DNA of 64,000 nt, taken from NCBI RefSeq assembly GCF_049309525.1, contig NC_133362.1, positions 24,896,744-24,960,743 of the forward strand, written 5' to 3'. The position numbers were made by a program, and so were the translations under genes. This document shows positions 37,234 to 48,494 of the stretch, one piece after another. Positions within the stretch are counted from its first letter, which is position 1. Each line of letters opens with the position of its first letter. Source of the stretch: Garra rufa (lineage: Eukaryota > Chordata > Actinopteri > Cypriniformes > Cyprinidae). The notes below the pieces were generated by a model. The model searched no databases. It saw nothing but the letters and a program-made list of their open reading frames with translations, and was not told where the DNA came from.

Positions 37234-40200
37234 ATGGAAGACGAGAGCCACCCAAAAACCCTGTAAGTAGCTGAAAACACAAACCCTGTCAGTGCTCAGT
37301 GAATAACCGCTCAATTTAACAGCACTACTGACACACTTCTAACAGCTAGCTGCAAAACGACGTCCTGCCAATGTTTTGACATCATATGCTGTTAGTAATC
37401 ACTGTTTATACTATGTAGAGTTTCGGTCAGTCATTATCTCACCTTACGTACAGCAGAATCATCGAAACGCTTTCGTTTTTTCCCGGCGGTTGTGGGAAAC
37501 ATATGTGGCCGTAGCATGCTTAAGCTAAGCTAGCGGCTAATTAGTCAAACCGGCTATTCATCAAAACAATCAAATGCAAGGCAAACATAATTAGCTTAGC
37601 TAAATATGAATAGTATTTCTTCTAAGTTATGGTATACGGTTTTAATATGTACATCAATAAACATATTTAGTGTTTATGTATATGAACGAGTATGTCATTG
37701 TCTACTGTTTTAGTGAAGGCCTGTTATCTAATCTCAGGCCTGCTGTCTTTTCTAGAAGTATGAATTTTGTGTATGGACATACAATGTAGATTACAACTCC
37801 TATCTTGATCTTGACTCGATGTTTAACAGTCACACATAGTTTTATTTGTTTAGTATTGAGGGTAATGTGTATCCCTGTCCTGAGGTCATTTGGGCATAAA
37901 GGGGCTGTCAGATCTGTGCCTGGCTGATATACATGCACCTATTTTTAGGTAAACACCTAGAGTAGATGATCTGATTAAATGCAAAATAATCTTATGTAAT
38001 ATTATGTGCTTAATTTAAACCAACCTGTAATTATTGTTTACATCTTTTTAATATATGTTTTGTCTGCGTTTTCAGCTACGTGGGGAATCTTTCAAGAGAT
38101 GTAACAGAGAACTTGATTCTTCAGTTATTTACTCAGATTGGGCCATGTAAAAGTTGTAAAATGATAACAGAGGTAAACATCCATCACAATTTACACTTTT
38201 TCAAATCTAACCTGAAATGTGACCCTCGACCACAAAACTAGTCTTAAGTAGCACAGGTATATTTGTAGCAATAGCCAAAAATACATTGTATCGGTCAAAA
38301 TGATCAATTTTTACTTTATGCGAAAAGTCATTAGGATATTAAGTAAAAATCATATTCCGTGCAGATATTTTGTACATTTCCTACTGTAAATATATCAACT
38401 TAATTTTTGATTAGTAATATGCATTGCTAAGAACTTCATTTGGACAACTTTAAAGGCAATTTTTTCAATATTTAGATTTTTTTTGCACCCTCAGATTCGA
38501 GATTTTCTAATAGTTGTATCTCGGCTAATTATTGCCATATCATGACAAACCATACATCAATAGAAAGCTTATTTATTCAGCTTCAATTTAAAAAAAAAAT
38601 CACCTGTATGACTGGTTTTGTGGTCCGGGGGTCACAAATGTTATTTAGTTTTTCAGTGTAAATGGGTTTGTGTGGAAATTCCTGCCAAACTCTGCATTAG
38701 CATTAATATTTGGAATGAATTTGCTTTTAAAATGATCCTAGAATATTAAATCATAATTTTATACATTTTCTGAAATTCACCAAAATGGCGACAGAAAATA
38801 TTATTAAACAGTCTTCCACACAATACCCATGACTTTGCAATAATATATTTTCCTGGCTTTTCTTCTCAGCAATCCGATAGCACCAGGAAGGTGAACTCTA
38901 TTGGATTTTCTGTTTTGCAGCATACGAGCAATGACCCGTATTGCTTTGTGGAGTTCTTTGAACACAGAGACGCCGCAGCTGCTTTGGCCGCCATGAACGG
39001 AAGGAAGATTTTGGGAAAGGTACATTTTGTGGCATTGTTTCATTAGACAAGTATAACAAGATTATGGTGGGTTAAAGAGATAGCGCTCCCAAAAATTAAA
39101 GTTCTGTCATTAATTACTCACTTTTGTGTCGTTTCAAATCTGTAAGATCTTCGGAACAAAAATTAAGATATTTTTGCTTTGTAAAATTATAGTTGAACCA
39201 CTGATGTCCCATGGACCATTTTAACAAAGTCCTTAGTGCGTTTCCGTGCCTGACCGTGGTATGACCCTTGCTGTCTATGTAGGGTCAGAAAGCTCTCAGA
39301 TTTCATCAAAAATATCTTAATTTGTGTTCTGAAGATCAAAGAACAAAGGTCTTACGGTTTTGGAACGACATGATGGTGAGTAATTAATGACAGAATTTTT
39401 ATTTTGGGGTGAACTGTCCCTTTAATGTTTCATTGAGAAGTAAGGCACTATGAATGTTATATTACCAAAGACAATGCTTTCAAGAAGTGTATTTTATTAA
39501 CAGGAAGTCAAGGTAAATTGGGCAACCACTCCTAGCAGTCAGAAGAAAGACACATCCAGTAAGTTTGTTTGTATTATGTCAATAGTGTTGTTGTTTTATA
39601 AGTTAGATTTTTTACAAATGTGTTAAATGTCATTCTTCTGCAGATCACTTTCATGTTTTTGTGGGAGATTTGAGCCCTGAGATCACAACCGATGACATCA
39701 GAGCTGCGTTTGCACCCTTTGGGAAAATCTCGTAAGTTCCCAGAAGTCACACCCTTTTGTGGAATATATTTTTCTTTTGTCTGAATAATGTCAAGTGCTG
39801 TCTGGTTCCTTTGAGCCGGAAGATCTCTAAGTATTATTTTTAAGCCCTAAAACCATGGTACTTAATATTTACTTATTTTGGTAATAAGTTGATGCAAAGA
39901 TAAACATTTGCATTTGTCATTTGTGCTGGCATTATATAAAACACTTTTATGTCTACAGGTTTTAAACCTGTACACATGGGCGTAAATCCCGGGGGGGACG
40001 GAGGGGACATGCCCCCCCTAAAAAAATTATTTAGAAAAAAAAAATCACACTCTCTACTGTGAAAAATATATGTATGTACACCTAACATACTCGTGTAAGT
40101 AGAAAACCCCCCCGCAAAAAATGCATTTAGAAACAGTTGAGTTCCCCCTCCCCTTCCTCACAGTGGTTTGGCCCACTGCCTGCTCTACACACACGAGTCA

Positions 40201-43200
40201 GGTGTGTGGCTGCGGCTCAATTAATGCTGAACTCCAGTAAATAGGGTATTTTATTAACTTTAAATAAAGCGATTCTCTTTAACGTAGTTGATGGAGACTC
40301 ATTCATAAATTAGTTGCGGCAAAAATGCTGATTACCGATGTAATTTTCCATGAACCTGCTATATTAGCGATTAAAATATTACTTATCTAGTTAACCTTAG
40401 CTTGTTTACCATAGCTTGTTGCATAATGCACTGCAAGATGCCAAAGCCGTTTCCCATGCATTGTTTTATTTGTGACGACTTGGCATAATGTTAACGTAAC
40501 ATTACATTAACAGCCGCGATTAGAATATTGTTTAACAGAGGCCAGCTAGTAGGTGCTGTGCAGGTAAACCTCACTCCCTGATCTCAAGAGATAAACTAGC
40601 GAGCGATATTAGTAGGTGCAGCCTTTAGTCTTTTTGTTAGTGCGTCCGCCTCCCGTGCCGGAGACCCGGATTCAAGACCCGCTCGTTGCGAGTGTGAGGA
40701 GTTTCATTTAGCTGCGCATTTACTAAATGAGCACTGTTACGTCCGAACAGACCTCACTTTAAATAAAATTTTAAACCTTTTTTTAATTACTTGTTTTTAT
40801 TGTTGTGTATCTTTATAAGTACAATTTGACTGTATTATTTTGCGTCCCCTTCAAAAATTGCTCATGAGAAATTTTATATTTATTGTCCCCCCCTACTGTT
40901 AAATGAAATTTACGCCCATGCCTGTACAGTTGTTTGTCTTACCCCCGGTTTCACAGACAAGGCTTAAGCCTAGTCCTAGACTAAAATGTAAGCCTGAGCT
41001 GTTTCAACTGAAACAAAATTGCACTGATTGATCTTAAATTATATCAGTGCCTTTGTTTTGTCTCAAGATGCACGCCTTTAATGTTTTTTTTCCAAGCATG
41101 TTTATAAAAATGACTTAAATGTCCTAATTGAACTATGGCCTAATCCTGGTTTAGTCTAAGCCCTGTCTGTGAAACCGGGCCATAGTGTTTTAGATTAAAT
41201 TTTAAGATTTAATTTCAGTGATGATTTTAATAGTCCTATAATCGGTATTATCAGCAAGCTCAGAGCAGTATAGTCAATATTGTGTCCCCGGATCGATCTG
41301 TTGTAAAGTGCACCTTAAATTTTTTCATCACTAATCTCCATCGCTTTTCCAAAATTGGTAAGTAGTTTTGATTTTACCTAAGAAGTAAAATTTTTAGTTG
41401 TCAAAACAAAGAACATGATACACTGCTACTCTGCCAAATTCTCAGAGTCTCCTTTAGCTCTGAGTGTCAGTTAATAGAGCTCTGGTTATTTTACAGAAAT
41501 GCTCATAGGATTGGACAGGAGCTTGAAGGCTAACAGCAAGGAACTGTGCACTCTGGGAACTCAGATGTAGACTTTTTTTCTATTTACTCTTTGCTTTTCA
41601 TATTTGTATACTGCAGTATTTTCCTATTAACGCTGACGTAGTGTAGACTTTTAACAAACCTCAGATTATTCATGAATATTTGCTTGTAAACATTGTTTTA
41701 TGATGGTTTTCCTAGTTGTGTTGATAGTTTGATTCTCCTAAAATTCTGAAAATGTTAATCTCTCGAAATTTGCAGCTTCCCAAACTCCATATTGGTGGTA
41801 AAGAATTGACCAGGAAAAATAAAGAAATCTGTTAACAGGCCATGTATGCCGTTTAATTCCTTTTTCTCTTTTGATATTTCTATGTACTCTTGAGTAGAAT
41901 TAGAGACAGCTGTTCAAATTAGGAATGCATGGTAATTGATGATATGAGAGATTTAAGTACTAGTGATTAAGATGAAGATTGGATCATTATGTTGTGTCAC
42001 AGGAAAAGTTGAAATCTTTGCAGGAGCTTTTAAATATACATGCAGTAGTGTAGGTTGCATGACTCTGTACTTGTTTTTTTATTTCATATATTTTTTTTAA
42101 AGTACCAGTAATGAAGCGCATATGCTGTTAGTGTAAAGATTTGTTATAGTAATTTAGGATATTATAACAGTGTCTCACAGTACAGTACAGTGTGTGTGTG
42201 TGTGGTTCCTTTCTTTTTTAAGATTCAATAGCAAGCCGTCAGTGGACTGACTTTTCCGTTGTTACGTTTTTCTTGCAGGGATGCACGAGTGGTGAAGGAT
42301 ATGACAACAGGGAAATCAAAGGGGTATGGATTTGTGTCCTTCTATAACAAACTGGTAAGGCTCCAGTACAGGAACACAGAGTGAAGGTTATTCTATTTCT
42401 GTTTACTACGATTCATATTATAGCTGTAGTATTACAGATATTCAACCTACTGGAATGAGTCAGACTGTTAAAGTTGTTTTCTGTTTAAGTGATTTAGATT
42501 TTAGTCAGTTTAGTAATAGTAATTAAAAGCAAATTAGGACATTTATGTGGGTAGTTCCTAATTATACCGATGAACTAATGAAAGACTAGAAGTGTTGCTG
42601 AAAGATTATATTTTTGTTTTGCTTCGAGTTTGTTTGTTTGTTAAGTCTGTTGTTTCTTCTTTTCTAGGATGCCGAGAATGCCATAGTGCACATGGGGGGT
42701 CAGTGGCTTGGTGGACGGCAAATCCGGACTAACTGGGCAACTCGGAAACCTCCAGCCCCCAAGAGCGTGCAAGACAGTAAGCCAGATCTTGATCCTTGTT
42801 TGCATTTGTTTGCTGTCTTTAGAGTTGAACTGAATTAACATGACTTAATTGGGGCAACTTTCAGACAGCTCCAAGCAGCTAAGATTTGATGAGGTGGTGA
42901 ACCAGTCGAGTCCTCAGAACTGCACAGTGTACTGCGGTGGCATTCAGTCAGGTCTCACAGGTATGTCTGTACTTGCTCTTTTACTCTCTCGTTCTGAGTA
43001 TTAGCATGCATGCTTGATCTTAGTGCTTCGTCATGTGCCTTACATTGTTCTCTTCAAACAGAACACCTTATGCGACAGACGTTTTCTCCATTTGGACAAA
43101 TAATGGAGATCAGAGTTTTTCCAGAGAAGGGTTATTCTTTTGTCAGGTATCATTCAACTATTCCTCTGTTTTAGTTTTGTTATATTTAAACAGTTTGTCC

Positions 43201-44528
43201 ACAGTCTGTGTCATTTAAAATGGTGTAGAAGCACCTGTAATTCTATTGCAGCACATCAAAGGGATAGTTCACCCAAAAATGTTAATTCTGTCATTATTAA
43301 CTCACCCTCATGTTGTTTCAAACCCGTAAGACCTTCGTTCATTTTTGGAACACAAATTAAGAGATTTTTGATGAGTCCAAGAGCTTTTTGACCCTGCAAT
43401 GCAACTGACACGTTCAAGTCCCAGAAATGTAGTAAGGACATCATTGAAATAGTCCATGTGACATCAGTGGTTCAGCTCTAATGTTATGAAGCTACTGTTT
43501 TATGGCTATCTATGCAGGATCAGAAAGCTCTCGGATTTCATCAAAATATCTTTCATTTGTGTTCCAAATATGAACGAATGTCTAACGGGTTTGAAATGAC
43601 ATAAGAGTGAGTAATTAATGACAGAATTTTCTTTCTTTTTTTTTGTGTGTGTGAACTATCCCTTGTAGAGAGTAGAGTGGCTGGTGACTCATAACATTTG
43701 TACATAATAATTTAATGAAAAAGGCTAAATGTCAGCCTAATATTTCGCTGTCTTCCCTATAGGGGGCAGCATTATATTGTACAAAAAAAGAATTGGTCAA
43801 CCTCTTGGTGCGTTCACACTGGATGCGAATGAAGCATGTTTAATGATTGAATGTTTAAGAATGATTTACATGTTTAAGTCAATGCAAAGACGCGAATAGC
43901 CATCCTGCGGCACGAATGAAGCGGCACGCATTGAGCGTTTCAAGCGATTGAAAAATCTGTTCAAATCGAGTTCAAAAATCTGAACTTTGGCGAAAATCCG
44001 CGCCGCGTTAACCAATCAGGAGCTTGCTCTAGTAGTGACGGAGGCAGAAATCCGAAACAACAATGGTGGACAATCACCGTTGCTGTCTGTGGTTACTCGG
44101 AGCTGTACAATACATCTTTGGACTTTTGTAGAAACAGGAATAAAAAGGATCTTGCTAGGAAGAAAGTGAGTGAATAGGTCGGACAATCTGGTAAGTTTTA
44201 AAAAACGCTCTTTACTCAATTTGACCTACATATACATACATATTGAGACTACAAGCAAGCTAAAGCTGGCAAATTGAGCTCATTCACCTATTTTACAACT
44301 ACTTTCCCGCTGACGAGTGGCAGAAGCCCCTCCCATGACGCGAATTCGCGTCTGTTGTGAAGAAAATGTCACGCGCGAATGACGCGAGTAAACTCAAATG
44401 TTCAAGCGTTCAACTACGCGCGAATAGCGCGTTTTTTCTGCGCAAGTCGCGTCCGTTGTGAACGCAACTTTGTCTGGTTATACCTCTAAGGTTTAATAAA
44501 ATAAAATGTTTAAATGTTTGTGGTCAGT

Positions 44529-44563
<35 letters not shown>

Positions 44564-46441
44564 AGAGGTGAATACTTTTATTCAGCAAAGATTTTTCATT
44601 AAATTGATCAGTAGTTACAATAAAGACATTTATAATGTTACACAACATTTAAGTTTTAAATAAATGCTGTTCTTTTAAACTTTTTCTATTCATCGGTTTC
44701 TGCAAAAATTTTAAGCTGCACAACTGTTTTTATATATACCAAGATGTTCATGTCTGTCTTTTTTTCTTCAGTCGCACAGAAATAATTTTTTTATTTGAGG
44801 AAAACATTACAGGATTTTTCTCTATATAGTAGACTGCAATGGGAGCCAACAGTTTGAGGGCCCAAACTGCAGTTTGAATGCAGATTTAAAGGGCTCTACA
44901 CAATCCCAACTGAGGAATAAGGGTCTTGTCTAGGGATGGCTTGATACCATAATTTTGGCTTCTGTACGATACCGGAATGTAATACCTTGGTATCGATACC
45001 ATAGGTGACAAATAACCAGCCTCAAAAGATACAGCAGCATATAAAATACCTAATTGATCAAAATGATAGTATCGAACTGTTTTAAATAAAATATATACCG
45101 GCATTTTTCCAGTACCGGTATACCGCGCATCCCTAGTCTTGTCTATTAAAACTGTTGTTTTCTTAAAAAAATACAATAAAATTAATGGAAATTAATTAAA
45201 AAAAATATATATATATACTTTGTAACCACAAAATGCGCGTCTTGCACTAGCTCTGTAACTGTGTCCTCGTCTTCACGCCATACGTAATCACATTGGAAAA
45301 ATCTTGCATTAGTTCTTTGTGTACTCCGGTTCCCATTTTCTCCTCCAACTTCAAAATCATATGACATTGTTGACTTTCTTTGCACATTCACTTTGTAGAC
45401 ACTGAGTCGGTACTTCTATGTCACGTATGTCTGATTACATAATATGTGAGGTTGACTTGACACAAGTGCAAGATGAGCATTTGTGCTTAAAAAGCACATC
45501 AATTTGTATTTAGAAAATGACCTCCCTCTCCTGGGATCGTGTAGAGTCCTTTGAAGCTGCATTGAAACTGCAATTTGGACCTTCAACCCATTGCGTGCTA
45601 TTGAAGTCCACTATATGGAGAAAAATCCTGGCATGTTTTCATCATAAACCTTAATTTCTTGTTGACTGAAGAAAGGAAAACATGAACAACTTGAATGACA
45701 TTGAAGAGACTATTATCATAAATATTTAGTTAGCCCCATTGTGACAAAGACAGTCTTTCTGATTTTTTTTGTAAACAATAGGATTGCTGTGTTCTTCACA
45801 TTCCTTAATACACCAGCATCATTTTCTCTCAGGTTCTCCTCTCATGAAAGTGCCGCTCATGCCATCGTCTCGGTGAATGGTACCTCCATCGAAGGTCATG
45901 TTGTGAAGTGCTACTGGGGCAAAGAGTCACCTGACATGACCAAAAATGTCCAGCCGGTAATTCTCACGAATTTGCTTTATTGTTATCATTTTAATGTTGT
46001 ATTAAACCCTTCCCTTACTGACATCGTTTGAATCAGGGCAACATGTGGTTCACAGTTAAGCCTGAATTCCTGATTCTGCATTCACAGATGGAGTACGGTC
46101 AGTGGGGACACTGGAATCAAATGTACAGCAATCCTCAACAATACGGTCAGTACATGACAAATGGCTGGCAAGTGCCTACATCTTACGGCATGTACGGACA
46201 AACATGGAATCAGCAAGGATTTGGTGTAGAGTACGTTTTTTTTTTTTTCTATAGATTTTATGTGTGTTATGTGTGTTATGTATGATGATTTGTAAATGTT
46301 TACATCCGCTCTTTTTGTTGTTCTAGACAATCACAGTCCCCAGCCTGGGTGGGAGGTTTTGGGACGCAACCCTCTCAGGCTCAGCCTGGCCAAGTGATGA
46401 ACCAGGCTAACTTTAGCATGGCTGGGTACCAGACACAGTGA
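37234..46441 (+). CDS. tial1: tial1 (TIAR), TIA1-like RNA-binding protein with three RRMs
   Basis: TIAL1 binds U-rich RNA through three RRMs, promotes inclusion of exons with weak 5' splice sites, represses translation and nucleates stress granules (family knowledge). Twelve exons in phase: 37234-37262, 38076-38172, 38921-39019, 39504-39558, 39644-39731, 42279-42354, 42668-42776, 42865-42960, 43062-43146, 45833-45956, 46088-46230 and 46327-46441, 371 aa. RRM1 has LYVGNL (residue 10) and YCFVEFF; RRM2 has HVFVGDL and KGYGFVSF; RRM3 has VYCGGI and KGYSFVRF. The C-terminus is the Gln/Gly/Trp/Tyr-rich prion-like tail ending MAGYQTQ. The start MEDESHPKTLYVGN matches vertebrate TIAL1, and the 17-codon alternative segment upstream of exon 3 favours TIAL1 over TIA1. 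Intron 5 (39732-42278) holds a hAT-like element and a further MITE. Confidence 0.97.
38219..38636. mobile_element. family A MITE in tial1 intron 2
   Basis: Starts GTGACCCTCGACCACAAAAC and ends with the inverse TTTTGTGGTCCGGGGGTCACA. The internal sequence runs inverted relative to the 23696 copy. Confidence 0.75.
38870..38920 (+). other. tial1: alternative 5' extension of tial1 exon 3 (17 codons)
   Basis: A second AG acceptor (AG at 38868-38869) lies exactly 51 bases upstream of the exon 3 acceptor. The stretch between is open in frame and reads QSDSTRKVNSIGFSVLQ, which resembles the optional segment of a mammalian TIAL1 isoform, recalled as QPDSRRVNSSVGFSVLQ. Using it would insert 17 residues inside RRM1. 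Confidence 0.75.
39076..39421. mobile_element. TTAA-family MITE (family B) in tial1 intron 3
   Basis: TTAA at 39072-39075 and 39422-39425. The ends are AGAGATAGCGCTCCC and GGGGTGAACTGTCCC. Inverted internal ACTCACTTTTGTGTCGTT / AACGACATGATGGTGAGT segments. Confidence 0.72.
39975..40920. mobile_element. hAT-like element (CATGGGCGTAAAT ends) in tial1 intron 5
   Basis: Perfect 13-bp inverted ends, CATGGGCGTAAAT and ATTTACGCCCATG. It is flanked by identical 8-bp copies of CCTGTACA (39967-39974 and 40921-40928). C-rich subterminal runs are present on both sides. No transposase. It contains a tRNA-like segment at about 40630-40690. Confidence 0.85.
40944..41179. mobile_element. short MITE (CCCGGTTTCACAGAC ends)
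   Basis: The left CCCGGTTTCACAGACAAGGC and the right CCTGTCTGTGAAACCGGG are inverted. It is 236 bp and lies 16 bases after the hAT-like target duplication. Confidence 0.75.
41180..42278. other. tial1: tial1 intron 5, repeat-poor segment
   Basis: About 1.1 kb directly upstream of exon 6 with no recognised transposon, unlike the rest of the intron. It contains U-rich tracts (41573-41600, 42069-42090) and a TG run at 42189-42202. Conserved regulatory or alternative-exon content is possible but not shown. Confidence 0.35.
43259..43666. mobile_element. TTAA-family MITE (family B) in tial1 intron 9
   Basis: The left AGGGATAGTTCACCCAAAAA and the right GTGAACTATCCCT are inverted. The flanking TTAA has decayed on both sides. 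Internal family words are present. Confidence 0.7.
43808..44467. mobile_element. Harbinger-like MITE relative in tial1 intron 9
   Basis: The left end GTGCGTTCACACTGGATGCG and the right GCGTCCGTTGTGAACGCAAC are imperfectly inverted and related to the ends at 28813. CpG-rich inside (CGCGAATGACGCGAG). Confidence 0.55.
44529..44560. repeat. poly-T tract in tial1 intron 9
   Basis: A T homopolymer of about 32 bases. TIA-family proteins bind U-rich RNA, but this tract is far from any splice site. Confidence 0.85.
44737..45705. repeat. fold-back repeat family F, split by a small hAT-like MITE
   Basis: The left arm (CTTCAGTCGCACAGAAA... CAGGATTTTTCTC) and right arm (GAGAAAAATCCTGGCATG... GACTGAAG) are inverted. 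The element at 44931-45135 is inserted in the left arm. It lies in tial1 intron 9. Confidence 0.6.
44931..45135. mobile_element. 205-bp hAT-like MITE with perfect 8-bp target duplication
   Basis: Termini TAGGGATG and CATCCCTA. The flanks are identical GTCTTGTC copies (44923-44930 and 45136-45143). The interior has repeated GATACC / GGTATC and ACCGGTA motifs. It is inserted in the family F repeat. Confidence 0.88.
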
Positions 46442-47464
46442 TCTAACCTTGGTTCTTCATAACACATGCCTCTCTCACTTCTTTAGATCCTGATCTCAGA
46501 GGGAGGGTTTGCTAAAGACTAATAGATGCACATCATCTTTTTCCCTACAAGGTTTGGATCTGAAGCAGGAATCGCTTTATTGTAAAAATTCAAATTAAGA
46601 TTAAAGAGGCAATTGAGTTGAGCACCTTCAAAGGAATTCTGAAATCATACACAAGAATTGTTCCTGTTTTAGTGGAATTGAAGATGTATTGTATGTCTTG
46701 GCCCCCCATCCTTTTTTACTGCATATCTTGAGGAAAACTGATTTTCCCTTAAATCCCAGCTTCAGGAAATTCACAGGTACATTGCAGAAAGCCCATGGTG
46801 TAAATGGTTTTTTTGAACTAAGTATTTTCTTTTCTTGTTTTTTTTTTTGCTTAGTTTTTTTTTTCTCTTCCTAAATAGCCGATCATGCATTTGCTTGTTC
46901 ATTACAGTATGGACTTTGAATTTTGTACAAAAACACAACAAACTGCAACAAAAAATACTTTCATTCTGCATTCTGACTTGGCAAACAAATGTAAGTAAAG
47001 GCACTTTTTGGGGGTTCGTTGGACCTGTGTCTTGTAAATGTTGACGTGTAAATGAATTTCTATGTGCAGTGGTGTATATTTAATCCACATTAGCTCCCTG
47101 TTCTCCTCCGATTCTAGAGCTCTTTGATACTGTGTGTAAAATGTATCTTTTTACTCCAATTTACAGACAGTTAAATCTCTCCCGTTCACTATGGAGAAAG
47201 GGTCATAATGGCCATACCTGTAAATATCTTTTGATATCTTGGCCTGGAATAAGGGTTTCAAAGCATGCGCTCTACTCGACAAGACTTTTGCAGAACTAAG
47301 CAGCGTATGTTAGACAAACGTTACATGTGGGACTGATATTTACAAGCAAGCCTTAATTTTTGCTCAATCATACACATATATTTCAGTTGAACACTTTGAG
47401 ACCCTCGTAGAGAGCTGTATGATTTCTTTTAGAGCCTACTGTAAATTTGTCCCTTTGCTGTTTT

Positions 47465-47663
47465 AATAAATATGCGTGCCATTTTTTTTTTTGAGTAGCC
47501 AGAGAAAAGGTTTGGATTTTTTTTTTCCCCTGGGGATGTTAAGGAATTGCATGTTTCAAACCATAATATTGAGGTTGCTCAAAGCATTGAATGTAAAAGG
47601 TAGAAATGTTTGAATACAACTTAGCATTTCGAGTTTTCTTTTTAGTCTAAATGAGTCAATAAA
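47465..47663 (+). promoter_or_regulatory. tial1: tial1 3' UTR polyadenylation signals
   Basis: AATAAA hexamers occur at 47465-47470 and 47658-47663, about 1.0 and 1.2 kb after the tial1 stop codon. The 3' UTR between 46442 and here carries several long U tracts (around 46826-46870). Which signal is used is not determinable from sequence. Confidence 0.5.
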
Positions 47664-47760
47664 TGAACCATTGGACAAGAAACTGTTTTCTTCTTTTGTT
47701 TCTTAAAAAAAAAGACTAGTTTCAACATAGGAAATAATAACCATTTGTTTTGCAGTTTCA

Positions 47761-47770
47761 TTTATTTATT
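47761..47770 (-). promoter_or_regulatory. pkd2l1: pkd2l1 candidate polyadenylation signal
   Basis: Overlapping AATAAA motifs on the minus strand (complement of TTTATTTATT) lie about 730 bases after the pkd2l1 stop codon. A nearer minus-strand AATAAA at 48140-48145 is an alternative. The distal signal would put the two convergent 3' ends about 100 bp apart. Confidence 0.4.
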
Positions 47771-48494
47771 TGCTTATAATGTCAATTAGGGAAGAAAGAA
47801 AGATAAATATTACATAAATATAAATATCTTTTTAAAATATACAAGCGATGTTCCAAGATTAATGAATAAACTAGTAGTTTGTGTGTACACCGATATGCTT
47901 CACACTATAAAATACATTTACAAGAGGTATATTTGAAATAAAGAGATTAAGAAAATATCTCTAAATAGATATTTACTTTCCAAAGAATGTAATACACATT
48001 GCACTGATCACTTTTAATAATATGTCAAATGTAACAGTGACTCTATTCTCACTAAATAGCTCTCTGTGACGTTTCCGTACTACCTGACTAAAAAGAATCT
48101 GATAGCCGTAGTCATAAGAACTAATAGTAGTCATGAAAATTTATTCTTCAATAGGAAGGAAGTGTTGAAGAATAGTTACCATTAGCCTGATATAGTTGAA
48201 TAGAATGTATTTTACACACCACAATACATCAATTACACTGCTTAACATTAATCAAGTTTTGAAGTGGAAGATAATCAGACTGTCAATCATATGGCCTCTT
48301 ATTCCCCACAGTTACTGCACATGTTAAACAGATACATTTCTGTGCCGCTGGTAACAGAGTACTATGTCTATTCTACAGAAATACCTTCCTCTCTACTGTC
48401 ACATTCTGAGTCTATCCACAGACCAGGCTTAGATGAAGCCTATTGTTAGTCAGCTTTAAACTTTTTATCTTTAAACTTTAAAGGTTTTGATGAA

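Noticed and set aside
40630..40690. Possible tRNA gene
   Set aside because: Only a degenerate B-box-like motif; no foldable acceptor or T arm was found by eye, and it lies inside a transposon.
48264..48449. Plus-strand open frame of 61 aa
   Set aside because: Lies in the predicted pkd2l1 3' UTR on the opposite strand, has no homology, and is short.
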